DNA of 64,000 nt, from the NCBI GenBank assembly GCA_032622095.1, contig CP136064.1:48118073-48182072 (forward strand). Direction: 5' to 3'. This DNA is from Siphonodentalium dalli (taxonomy: Eukaryota; Mollusca; Scaphopoda; Gadilida; Siphonodentaliidae). This document shows positions 51,201 to 54,910 of this stretch, in pieces. The number at the start of each line of letters is the position of its first letter. Position 1 is the stretch's first letter. Both the position numbers and the translations under genes were made by a program. The notes under the pieces were generated by a model. The model was not told the DNA's origin. It worked only from the letters and a program-made list of their open reading frames with translations, and did no database searches.

Positions 51201-54062
51201 TCGGGTAAAACCGGGTGGATTTCGACGGGCACATTTGTCGGGTACTTTTGTCCGGGCAGTGTTTTTGGACTGGTCAAATCGTGATCCCACTTGACCTTGA
51301 CCTTCAAAATGGACAATTCAAGGTCAAATCCCGGACGAAGTCGGGTCACCTTCTAGTAACAATATATATTTAAAGGCACGGGCGGCGTTCGTTGTAGAAA
51401 TATTCCTACTTGTTCAAATTGCCATCAACGGAAGGAATATTAAAATATATATAGTTTTGTTCATATGCCAATCATAATCATAATACAAAATAGATATTGT
51501 CGTCAAGACGTATACGATGGTGTTCGTAAACAAGAACCTTCTCGTGTTACAGAAGTTTTGCTTCTGTTTTCATAACACAGCGCAATTATATTGGTTAAAG
51601 GCACGTGAGGCCTTAGTTGTCGAAAATATTCATATTTGTTCTAATCACCGTAAACAGAAAAACATTAAAACGCATACAGTTTCGTTCATATATACCATGA
51701 CCATCACGTAAATAGCATGTTATCATAAAGAACTACTATATTTTACCTAAGCAAGAGCCTGATTGTGTTACAGAAGACAGCACAATGCTACTGGCTAATC
51801 ACACACAAATGGCATAAACGCTCTTTATTAGTTCCATATCAGGAATTCACCAACAAATAACGCTCTTTATGTTACCATCATAATATAAACAAACACCAGA
51901 AAAGTAACTTGTTATGCTTTTGTTTAAATAACAATGGTCAAACATTTGACAATAACATACTGTTTATGCGATATTTCTCATTTGTATACGGACAAAGTCT
52001 GTCTACATTTTGATGTTCTTTCTGTTTGTGGCGGTATTTGACGGGTGGAAATATTTTCACAGGATACCCACCGCCAAGGCCAACCGTACCTTTAATCACA
52101 CACAAGTGATATAAACGCTATTTTTATTTCCATATCACGAAAACAGTAACAAATAACGCTCTTTATGTTTACTATATCCGGATCTAAACAAAAGCCAGGA
52201 AAAGTAACGTTTTTTTGCTTTTGTTTCCATAACAAAGGAAAACATTTGACAATAACATACTGTTTATGCCATATTTACAACGTCTGTCTATATTGTACTA
52301 TGCTTTCTGTTTATGGCGGCTTTTGACGGATCCGGAGCTGAATAATTTAACAGCATACCCACCGCCAACATCGCCCGTATCTTTAATCATAGCTGATAGT
52401 TTGAAACACGACATGAATAACCATATGAATCGTCATTATGGTCGGTTTGCAACAACCAGCACTAACAGCCAGTATTAAAGATGAACTGTCCAATCTGACA
52501 CCATAAAAAACGCCGGTTATACGTTTTCTAAACCACAACATATATACTTACATTTGACCCATTAATGTAGTTTGAGGTTTGGATGGCCACATATCGACTT
52601 TCAAACGAGGAAGTTTCAACACAACTTTAATTTTGTCAGCCTATCCAAAATTTCAATGATCGTCTCTTATAAAGAGAAATGACGAAGAGCGTTCTGCATT
52701 AAACGATTTTGTACGCGTTTTCAACTTAAAACGGATGGATGGTTTTGTGTATTTGCGCGATGAGTCTGCAATAATATCGATTGTGTTCTTTTGCTCTGGT
52801 GAGCAGAACATTCAGTTTGGATATTTTTGAGAAATTTGGTGTTAAATCGGACAGAGCATCTTTAAAATATTTGTACAATACTATGTTTTTGAATGTCATA
52901 TACACCTAATGGCTATTCCTCGATTAGTTCATTTATTAGCCACAGGCCGCCAAACTTTTAGAATTTTTGTTGATAGGGTTGAAGATATCCTCTTCGGTCA
53001 AAGCAACCTATCCGATACTCTAAATGATACATTGTTTAGCAGCACACACACGTTCATTTCATCGTCAGGTAGATTCAATTGACGGAAAATTATCAAAATC
53101 CTAATCAGCCTATATCTTCATGTATTCTTCCATATTGCTATCAAAAGTATCGGCTTAGCTCGCCATAGGACCTACATCCCTTCCTTGATATCTGTCCACT
53201 CACAACTTTAGACCTCACCCTCAATCTCGACTCCCATTTTAGGTACTACATTCCAACTAATATAACTTTGAGCCCAAACATCGATACAATATATAAGTAT
53301 TATTATGCATTTAAATATTGTTAAGGGAGAGGAGCAATAATCTAAGTTGAATAACTTGTGCTCCCATCCCTTTTGATTAACTCATATCATTTTTCAGATT
53401 ATATTTGTCAAAGTATAAAATCTATTATGTAAACTGCATGGGTTCAAATAAACTATGTTCAAACAAACAAACTTTTAGTACATATAACGGTACTTTTATA
53501 ATACCCCCCACATCATAGCAAATTAGCAGTACCCTAACCAGGGTGGGTCGGCGTATATGTGGACATCGCTTCGGCTCAGCTGATGTAGATTCTTTTCGAA
53601 GTTGGACTAGCGATTAACTGGCGATGCGTTGTTGACATATCCGAGAATACACACGCGAAAGGTGAATAAATGCAACGCTTCGTATAGAGTAAACTCGAAC
53701 TGGTTTCCCATAACATTCCACTTCTAAAATATCGCCTGTACCTCGCCTATAGAGGGCTAACATCTACTAATTTGTGGAAGAAACTTGCTCTAGATGATTG
53801 CTATACGGTATATGGTACACTTTCTTAACAGAATCAGTTTGCCCTACCAACAGGACCCACCAGCACCATAGCCACTTAACAGGACCAGGTGTCCAGGGTG
53901 TGCTCGACTGCATCGAATCAGTACATGTGTCGTTTACCTGCTGGTATCGTGTAACCACTTACCTATGTCGAATTCGTTCTTTATATCCGTATTTAATAAT
54001 GGCGAACCGGACACCAGATAAAGGATTGCCAGCAAGAAAAATGCTTTGATTGTCGTCGACAT
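11569..54062 (-). CDS. Secreted L-gulonolactone/aldonolactone oxidase-like FAD oxidoreductase, 10 exons
   Basis: Spliced gene model read by eye: 54062-53963, 47881-47762, 46237-45924, 44970-44818, 43068-42901, 40975-40749, 38959-38842, 37854-37696, 35052-34846, 11775-11569. All introns are GT-AG and all phases agree, giving 1773 nt (590 aa plus stop). Residues 1-20 form a hydrophobic signal peptide, followed by basic pairs (KR 38-39, RR 60-61) that could mark a propeptide. An FAD-binding (PCMH-type) domain covers about 105-290, with GHFQS at 143-147 and GTVGG at 218-222. The C-terminal sugar-lactone oxidase domain ends with RPHWAK at 533-538, the signature shared by gulonolactone, galactonolactone and arabinonolactone oxidases. 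The family oxidises an aldonolactone or polyol and passes electrons to oxygen; the substrate here is not known. The signal peptide implies the secretory route. The last intron is 23,070 bp and contains the receptor gene and the palindromic element. The residue that is histidine in covalent flavoproteins aligns with Q146. UTR ends were not identified. Confidence 0.9.
12056..12123. repeat. Tandem 15-bp repeat (CTATTCCGAAGGTTC)
   Basis: Four near-identical units. An open frame across them (11982-12260, plus) looks non-coding. Confidence 0.8.
12466..12785. repeat. Interspersed repeat with GGATTGTCCACTTATAAA
   Basis: Also present at 33929-34205 in the same orientation, sharing GGACAATCC pairs, CACGCGTGGCACGCGAGC and GACGAAATAACGGA motifs. 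The GGATTGTCC...GGACAATCC parts can fold. A MITE or SINE-like repeat of unknown class. Confidence 0.7.
12852..13345. mobile_element. TTAA-flanked MITE, independent copy
   Basis: A 494-bp copy bounded by TTAA at 12848-12851 and 13346-13349. The flanks are unrelated to the other copies, which fixes the element ends. It lies in the last oxidase intron. Confidence 0.85.
13350..14399. other. Intronic sequence, no gene seen
   Basis: Part of the last oxidase intron. The end (14120-14290) shows diluted similarity to the CTGCAGTGTGCAACACATTT segment of the following duplication. Nothing else is recognisable. Confidence 0.45.
14400..16605. repeat. Segmental tandem duplication, unit 1
   Basis: Starts GTGTAATCTTAAACCTCTTG and repeats from about 16606. 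It contains an internal direct duplication of about 425 bp (15215-15640 and 15641-16065). A minus-strand frame (14477-14698) is conserved in unit 2 (16660-16905), reading QRVHHDSKADCRQ and LTAGNDLIDENAHQK; I do not recognise it, and no partner exons are visible. Confidence 0.8.
16606..18425. repeat. Segmental tandem duplication, unit 2
   Basis: Repeats 14400-16605 without the internal 425-bp duplication. Substitutions are scattered throughout, so it is older than the left-hand block duplication. It includes a CT/TTTTG-rich tract and a (TG)n run at 17278-17294. No supported gene. Confidence 0.8.
18426..20337. other. Intronic sequence upstream of the receptor, no gene seen
   Basis: Contains TTCGAATCGAA-like runs (18890-19170) and a poly-C tract at about 19473-19485. 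A GTATAAATTGG at about 19975 could be a TATA element for the receptor, 360 bp before its ATG, but nothing else supports this. Confidence 0.35.
20338..21618 (+). CDS. Intronless nicotinic-type Cys-loop receptor subunit
   Basis: A complete 426-aa pentameric ligand-gated channel subunit for the plasma membrane. A signal peptide covers about 1-24. The extracellular domain has WKPD (109-112), loop-B W173 and the Cys-loop C152...C166 with 13 residues between, including FPFD. M1 is about 237-258. M2 begins GEK at 263-265 with E264 (-1'), L274 (9') and E285 (20'), a cation-selective pattern. M3 is about 297-320 and M4 about 402-424, with a short M3-M4 loop of about 80 residues. Loop C lacks the vicinal cysteine pair, so it is not a classical alpha subunit, and the loop-A tyrosine position is Ile (VINNAG), so acetylcholine binding is doubtful. 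It lies inside the last oxidase intron on the opposite strand. Single-exon receptor genes in lophotrochozoans are usually read as retrocopies. A possible ATTAAA poly(A) signal is at 21981. Confidence 0.95.
   Translation: MELTFIRKFTLIVVIQQLIYNLCDSYEESTSYKLYNNLFSNYSKYLRPGNDPVQVSIAFILTEISEINPVSQTIKVGALMVISWRDERLIWDEHEFDVYFLHLPQSLLWKPDLTVINNAGLTEEFGFDNQVMVVDLDGTVTWYPDYFYTTRCHIDVKTFPFDSQTCTIYIGTWTSGANEVNIKNMFDHVIFDNFSEYGEWDIVSTSMYMSEYLDPEDGSPMLVCRVDISIQRRRYYYVLFTIVPLIVLSLLSLVAFIIPYRSGEKMAFAVMMFLSNSVSLAFFIEWMPRSSDSISRFAIFLCVQYVQSALTVGAVAVIQTFAERHKSYPPSKIHIVAMNILGRGIRIFDDEDFCLTENTSISQSGNNTPVLDIQQDGTEYGATTCSTQNRFSWRAFSEMMNRFFFLFFSILFILEIVMLFTSLLSL
22018..22246. mobile_element. MITE copy 3 (both palindromes, shortened)
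   Basis: Both 66-bp palindromes bracket a short AT-rich centre, but the GTGACCCGCC termini are absent. The ends read CCCTGTGCC and GGCACAGGG. It may be a shorter subfamily that uses the palindromes as ends. It lies 400 bp downstream of the receptor stop. Confidence 0.8.
22854..22859. repeat. Left target-site duplication GACACT
   Basis: It repeats at 31639-31644 on the other side of the palindromic element. Removing the element and one copy restores the uninterrupted MITE sequence seen at 4241-4260. Confidence 0.88.
22938..23262. repeat. Subterminal minisatellite, left arm (AAAATTTCC-type units)
   Basis: Degenerate units of about 9 and 18 bp (AAAACTTCCAAAATTTC). Open frames through it on both strands (repeating FQN and FWK) result from the repeat and are not genes. 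It lies just inside the left terminus. Confidence 0.9.
23680..23860. repeat. Diverged tandem 80-bp unit, repeated at 25360-25510
   Basis: Units containing ACAGACATA...GTGTTATACAGTCTT...TATGTACACACGCTA occur twice here and twice at 25360-25510, with mirror copies at 28970-29110 and 30630-30780. They are direct repeats within each arm and not obviously coding. Confidence 0.65.
23883..24482. repeat. GAGCAAAT minisatellite, left arm
   Basis: About 600 bp of variable 15-20-bp units (GAGCAAATGAGCAAAAAAAT). Two to three frames stay open on the minus strand, encoding HLLIFLL-type repeats; these are artefacts. Confidence 0.92.
24770..24848. repeat. Triple short repeat with AGCTAAAGTACCGC core
   Basis: Three variants of AGCTAAAGTACCGC, each followed by a run resembling its complement, in tandem between the minisatellite and the broken ORF C copy. 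The mirror copy is at about 29608-29690. Function unknown; it could be a protein-binding array. Confidence 0.6.
24858..25061 (-). pseudogene. Broken duplicate of ORF C C-terminal region, left arm
   Basis: It encodes LFLKSYERLIEYQHRMKTS and the following NMIMKKMVKLTKHGYNNE, clearly derived from residues about 128-166 of ORF C. It is fused to a (GTT)n-encoded leucine run and truncated after NNEG. The mirror copy lies at about 29410-29600, where the start region is shifted. This duplication predates the palindrome, since both arms carry it. Confidence 0.7.
25829..26404 (-). CDS. Element ORF C, left arm: acidic C2H2 zinc-finger protein (191 aa)
   Basis: The N-terminus carries one C2H2 zinc finger, C-x2-C-x12-H-x4-H (CHLCG...QRHKQIKH, residues about 4-25). 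An acidic, Ser/Asp-rich middle follows (about 40-70), and then a basic C-terminal helical region (FLKSYRRLIEYQYRLK... NMIMKKMVKLTKHG). The architecture suggests a DNA-binding or regulatory protein, but no family is recognised. An in-frame stop lies just upstream of the ATG. A piece of the C-terminal region is repeated in broken form at 24858-25061 and at the centre. The right-arm copy at 28064-28639 differs at three residues. Confidence 0.6.
   Translation of the reverse strand: MHGCHLCGIILSTNYNLQRHKQIKHGVMSETKTTLFGEDTDDLESDEAVLDSDEDERGTISDSEDDNVVGSRTVFGLKKAARCVNEMDTFKSMMKRVTNDAKGEESMSGDESMSGKEATIDTEFALFLKSYRRLIEYQYRLKTSPIHNMIMKKMVKLTKHGYNNEWAADEAMRKFKKLLEINLTVEDSDND
26343..26585 (-). CDS. Element ORF B, left arm (80 aa, unrecognised)
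   Basis: A short protein with a hydrophobic stretch at about 43-58 (YSLFLSLLIRVIVLPI), possibly one membrane segment, between charged ends. Its last 62 bases overlap the start of ORF C in another frame, a compact virus-like arrangement. The right-arm copy (27883-28125) has one Leu/Val change. No homologue is recognised. It could be an ORF forced by the overlap, but the frame is intact in both arms. Confidence 0.45.
   Translation of the reverse strand: MNEYIEYHTDKLALIESPAVKYLYPSPGTNVLLTRRLYTTPYSLFLSLLIRVIVLPIIRDNARVSFMRNYFIDELQSTKT
26593..26916 (-). CDS. Element ORF A, left arm (107 aa, unrecognised)
   Basis: A small hydrophilic protein: an N-terminal segment with IETWRKHFRDMING, an acidic patch (SDSEED), an alanine-rich helix and a Lys/Arg-rich tail (NNKKKMKRKVSYD) that could bind nucleic acid or act as a nuclear signal. 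It is the first of three ORFs reading from the palindrome centre towards the terminus; ORF B starts 7 bp after its stop. The right-arm copy at 27552-27875 differs by one residue (Ser/Gly). I do not recognise a family; it is presumably an accessory gene of the parent element. Confidence 0.6.
   Translation of the reverse strand: MSMTYIPADIETWRKHFRDMINGKLRPDNEGRYFIDRTKNSDSEEDVLKPHINVVTPIAQAIEMAKAEVAANKLTNTRKASKQTNKRVLAGSLSNNKKKMKRKVSYD
27097..27372. repeat. Palindrome centre with triplet-repeat hairpin junction
   Basis: Two head-to-head copies of the ORF C C-terminal piece (about 27100-27184 and 27283-27368), each followed inward by an (AAC)n/(GTT)n run, face each other across a 35-bp GC-rich asymmetric spacer (27215-27249, with GCCGCCGCCGCCGGCG). 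A similar (AAC)n-CCGCCGCCG sequence occurs at about 24990-25035, so the junction reuses a motif of the arm. The layout fits template switching or hairpin snap-back at the triplet repeat. Confidence 0.7.
27552..27875 (+). CDS. Element ORF A, right arm (107 aa)
   Basis: Mirror copy of 26593-26916, open over its full length, with one residue changed in the basic tail region (AGGLSNN instead of AGSLSNN). It reads away from the palindrome centre. The leader from about 27370 to 27551 is identical by eye to the left arm, so both copies should share the same promoter. Confidence 0.6.
   Translation: MSMTYIPADIETWRKHFRDMINGKLRPDNEGRYFIDRTKNSDSEEDVLKPHINVVTPIAQAIEMAKAEVAANKLTNTRKASKQTNKRVLAGGLSNNKKKMKRKVSYD
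27883..28125 (+). CDS. Element ORF B, right arm (80 aa)
   Basis: Mirror copy of 26343-26585 with one conservative change in the hydrophobic stretch (SVLI for SLLI). It begins 7 bp after ORF A and overlaps ORF C. Confidence 0.45.
   Translation: MNEYIEYHTDKLALIESPAVKYLYPSPGTNVLLTRRLYTTPYSLFLSVLIRVIVLPIIRDNARVSFMRNYFIDELQSTKT
28064..28639 (+). CDS. Element ORF C, right arm: acidic C2H2 zinc-finger protein (191 aa)
   Basis: Mirror copy of 25829-26404. The zinc-finger cysteines and histidines are intact. The changes are VFGI for VFGL, GDAS for GDES and NEWAAH for NEWAAD. No frameshift or stop has accumulated in either arm. Confidence 0.6.
   Translation: MHGCHLCGIILSTNYNLQRHKQIKHGVMSETKTTLFGEDTDDLESDEAVLDSDEDERGTISDSEDDNVVGSRTVFGIKKAARCVNEMDTFKSMMKRVTNDAKGEESMSGDASMSGKEATIDTEFALFLKSYRRLIEYQYRLKTSPIHNMIMKKMVKLTKHGYNNEWAAHEAMRKFKKLLEINLTVEDSDND
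29410..29600 (+). pseudogene. Broken duplicate of ORF C C-terminal region, right arm
   Basis: Mirror of 24858-25061: a (GTT)n tract, then the FLKSYERLIEYQHRMKTS coding piece, ending at the GAGGGGCTGTAG stop. Confidence 0.65.
29968..30590. repeat. GAGCAAAT minisatellite, right arm (inverted)
   Basis: Inverted counterpart of 23883-24482 with a different unit order and sporadic point variants. Overlapping open frames are again repeat artefacts. Confidence 0.92.
31216..31548. repeat. Subterminal minisatellite, right arm
   Basis: Inverted counterpart of 22938-23262, with a different number and order of units. It shows array drift between arms that are otherwise nearly identical. Confidence 0.9.
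31639..31644. repeat. Right target-site duplication GACACT
   Basis: Partner of 22854-22859; the right half of the split MITE follows it directly. Confidence 0.88.
31960..32320. repeat. Interspersed repeat shared with 44490-44800 and 56640-56920
   Basis: Shares ATCGCCGAAAATCTCAAA, TTTACATCTCGATTCGG and GGATTAATATTCGTAAAA blocks with 44490-44800 (same orientation) and with 56640-56920, 2370-2480 and 9010-9120 (inverted). Class unknown; no ORF. Confidence 0.68.
32692..33267. mobile_element. hAT-type MITE
   Basis: The termini are CAGGGTTCG and CGGACCCTG. The 8-bp flanks ATAACATG (32684-32691) and ATAACATA (33268-33275) match at seven positions. TTTGGCAAA motifs recur near both ends, as expected for transposase-binding sites. 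CAGGG ends plus an 8-bp duplication are hAT hallmarks. It is 576 bp long and non-coding. Confidence 0.72.
33929..34205. repeat. Second copy of the GGATTGTCC repeat
   Basis: Matches 12466-12785 with small deletions. It lies about 640 bp downstream of oxidase exon 9, in the last intron. Confidence 0.7.
34846..35052 (-). CDS. Oxidase exon 9
   Basis: Residues 454-522, 69 whole codons. The acceptor is CTTTTCAG and the donor AAG/GTATAG, the weakest of the set. It contains the strand GRSIVIDFLAPP, followed by the helix leading into the terminal exon. The intron after it is 23,070 bp. Confidence 0.87.
35590..35740. repeat. Foldback repeat with GTCATATTGGAC arms
   Basis: GTGGTGAAAAGTCATATTGG pairs with CCAATATGACTTAATTTTCA around GACGAGACGCTATGCGTCTC. 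Related to 61447-61606. In oxidase intron 8. Confidence 0.78.
36342..37010. repeat. Foldback element with about 200-bp inverted arms
   Basis: The left arm (36342-36545) and right arm (36828-37010) share GTCTGATAAAAA, AGAGTAAACATAGTCCTATC, CCCTCAGACTGCCGAAAC and other blocks in inverted order. The 95-aa frame between them resembles nothing I know. In oxidase intron 8. Confidence 0.75.
37696..37854 (-). CDS. Oxidase exon 8
   Basis: Residues 401-453, 53 whole codons. The acceptor is GCGTTGCAG and the donor AAG/GTGAGA. The encoded TVDTDFRVAQDAMK fits the region before the flavin-shielding strands of the C-terminal domain. Confidence 0.87.
38842..38959 (-). CDS. Oxidase exon 7
   Basis: Residues 361-400. 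It begins by completing an Arg codon split with exon 6 (CG/A) and ends in phase 0 at AAC/GTGAGT. The acceptor is CCTTTCAG. It has no individually diagnostic motif; the phase match and the absence of stops support it. Confidence 0.87.
40169..40392. repeat. Foldback repeat in oxidase intron 6
   Basis: CGCGGCCATATTGGATCC ... CCGTGGTTTTAG ... GTCAAAGTTTTGGAGTAGCA pairs with the complementary series ending GAATCCAATACGGCCGCG. The arms are about 100 bp with mismatches. Confidence 0.78.
40749..40975 (-). CDS. Oxidase exon 6 (start of substrate domain)
   Basis: Residues 286-360 plus two bases. The acceptor is TTATACAG and the donor CG/GTGAGT. It contains HFLTEVTWYPFSG, the WYP-type motif typical of the C-terminal domain of gulonolactone-like oxidases. 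Confidence 0.9.
42107..42608. mobile_element. TTAA-family element in oxidase intron 5
   Basis: A 502-bp copy bounded by TTAA at 42103-42106 and 42609-42612, with ends ATACGGGCGGCG and CGCCGCCCGTGCCT. It is inverted relative to 51374-52382. No coding capacity. Confidence 0.82.
42901..43068 (-). CDS. Oxidase exon 5 (end of FAD-binding domain)
   Basis: Residues 230-285, 56 whole codons. The acceptor is TATTTCAG and the donor AAG/GTAGGC. It encodes the V..M.LVDSRG...F strand region and NLGMFGIMYDITLK, the segment in which family members read LG..G....VTL. A 163-bp palindrome (43109-43271) lies 40 bp upstream of the acceptor. Confidence 0.92.
43109..43271. repeat. Near-perfect 163-bp palindrome, 40 bp from exon 5
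   Basis: The arms of about 75 bp are almost identical (ATAAGGATTAACTGTCATGT and its complement at the ends), with a short loop near 43185-43195 (ATCCTTCGGGC). Confidence 0.88.
44818..44970 (-). CDS. Oxidase exon 4 (FAD-binding domain, GTVGG loop)
   Basis: Residues 179-229, exactly 51 codons, phase 0 at both ends. The acceptor is TTTTCGCAG and the donor CAC/GTGAGT. It carries the NGTVGGMVAMSSH segment, equivalent to the GTIGG...THG FAD-contact loop of aldonolactone oxidases. Confidence 0.92.
45063..45162. repeat. Palindrome in oxidase intron 3
   Basis: TAATCGACTCCATAACCACA pairs with TGTGGTTATGGAGTCGATTA around ATTAAAAGTTACCC. A 100-bp foldback. Confidence 0.85.
45770..45840. mobile_element. 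MITE solo palindrome (copy 5)
   Basis: A single shortened palindrome (CCAATGCATTCTC...GAGAATGCATTGG) lies in oxidase intron 3. A half-palindrome remnant is also at about 6199-6222. Confidence 0.78.
45924..46237 (-). CDS. Oxidase exon 3 (first half of FAD-binding domain)
   Basis: Residues 74-178. The acceptor follows a TATTTTCAG tract and the donor is GTA/GTAAGT, ending in phase 0. It holds the typical start of the FAD domain: a proline-preceded helix (VKPTTIWHINRVIMAAR), then VRALGHFQSRSP and a glycine ten residues after Q146, which matches the spacing of the G-x-G-H-S motif of the family. Gln stands at the covalent-histidine position. Confidence 0.9.
47762..47881 (-). CDS. Oxidase exon 2 (basic linker or propeptide)
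   Basis: The exon encodes residues 34-73 in phase 1 to phase 1. The acceptor is TTTTCAG/GTCG and the donor GAAT/GTGAGT. Its content is hydrophilic and basic (AKRD, LSRRYAG), with no catalytic motif. Another frame is also open (reading PRGMSIAHRQAD), but only the phase-1 frame joins exons 1 and 3. A 27-bp direct repeat (47716-47742, 47752-47778) duplicates the exon end together with the splice donor. Confidence 0.75.
49334..49382. repeat. 49-bp palindrome in oxidase intron 1
   Basis: CAAACCGGATGCGGGCCGTT pairs with AACGGCCCGCATCCGGTTTG. It shares GGCCGTTAA and CATAACGCCC wording with the longer palindrome at 49780-49952. Confidence 0.83.
49780..49952. repeat. 173-bp palindrome in oxidase intron 1
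   Basis: ATAACTTGATTTTG...GGGCGTTATGGTTTATTAAC pairs with its complement ending AAAATCAAGTTAT. The GC-rich centre is built of GGCCCTCG units. Likely a foldback MITE. Confidence 0.85.
50750..51355. repeat. CTGTCTGT microsatellite plus degenerate tandem repeat
   Basis: The (CTGT/CTGTGTGT)n run at 50752-50795 leads into repeated units with GATGAAACTTGGTATGTGGG, TTTTCGGCCGAG and CGTGACCTTGACCTTGAAA. This kind of repeat is found in many invertebrate genomes. The open frames across it have no recognisable function. Confidence 0.7.
51374..52382. mobile_element. Larger TTAA-family element, host of nested copy
   Basis: TTAA at 51370-51373 and 52383-52386. The ends are AGGCACGGGCGGCG and CGCCCGTATCT. 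About 512 bp remain without the insert. It is related to 42107-42608. Confidence 0.78.
51599..52091. mobile_element. TTAA-flanked MITE nested in a related element
   Basis: TTAA at 51595-51598 and 52092-52095. The flanks rejoin as TTGGTTAATCACAC, matching the inverted continuous sequence at about 42385-42400 in a related element, so this copy jumped into an existing one. It lies in oxidase intron 1. Confidence 0.85.
53963..54062 (-). CDS. Oxidase exon 1 (signal peptide)
   Basis: The ATG is at 54062. The exon encodes residues 1-33 plus one base; the hydrophobic core is FFLLAILYLVSG. The donor reads ATAG/GTAAGT. The start is the first ATG of a sequence with a clear signal peptide, and the phase (1) matches exon 2. 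Upstream untranslated exons cannot be excluded. Confidence 0.82.
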
Positions 54063-54494
54063 GGTGGTGTACGTCCTGAAATTAATTGAAAGGTACTTCC
54101 CGATTTACGATAAATAGGACTGGATATGCATTGTGTATAGGAATTTTATTTTATTACATGGTTCACTGATTGTTTTTTTTTTTGCCTAAAGGCAGGGGAG
54201 GTGGGAGGAAAACAAAATAAAAATATAATAAGTATAATTGTTTAGGAGGGTTTCTGTTGGCGTGATTGTTGCTCCAATTTTTTCGACAGATTTCAATTTA
54301 GATAGTTTTGTTCCTTATGTATTTACATACTATTACTAGGTCTGTATAATGTATCATAACCATAGCCATGCTTCACTGTTGGATTGATTATGTTGTATAT
54401 TTTATGCAACAAATAACTTTCATTTTGTTTGTGGACAAACAGCATTGTTTTCGGTAGGGAAATCCGTAAACCAAGTAATACAAAATAAAAAAAA

Positions 54495-54572
54495 ACCATA
54501 GATACATGATATGCTTAGTAACCATAGATACATGATATGCTTAGTAACCATAGATACATGATATGCTTAGTA
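54495..54572. repeat. Three exact 26-bp tandem repeats
   Basis: ACCATAGATACATGATATGC plus TTAGTA, three times, upstream of oxidase exon 1 (about 430 bp from its ATG). Confidence 0.9.
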
Positions 54573-54589
54573 ATATTATGATGGTAGTT

Positions 54590-54910
54590 GGATCACCACC
54601 GATTGGCTGGAGACACACACATACCATAGTAGCAGTGACATAGTAGGTATGTTGTCTCACAATGGTGCAATTTAGTGACAAGTTGTCATCGTAATTACTA
54701 TGCCATAGTTAGTTAGTTATGTCGCCCGTCGATTATCTCACACAATGGGTTTACAAAGCAACACCAACGCAGATAGAGCTTGGTAGACTCATTGTACGAG
54801 ACAATCGACGAGCGACATAACTATGCCGTATTACTTACGATGAACACTTGCCACTAAATGCAGCATCGTGAGACAGCATGCTACTCTGGTACGTGTCTCC
54901 ATCCATTTTT
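54590..54910. repeat. Imperfect foldback, about 320 bp
   Basis: GATTGGCTGGAGACACAC, ATGTTGTCTCACAATGGTGC, CTATGCCATAGTTA and GTCGCCCGTCGATTATCTC recur in diverged inverted form in the second half, ending GGTACGTGTCTCCATCCA. It lies upstream of oxidase exon 1. Confidence 0.6.
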
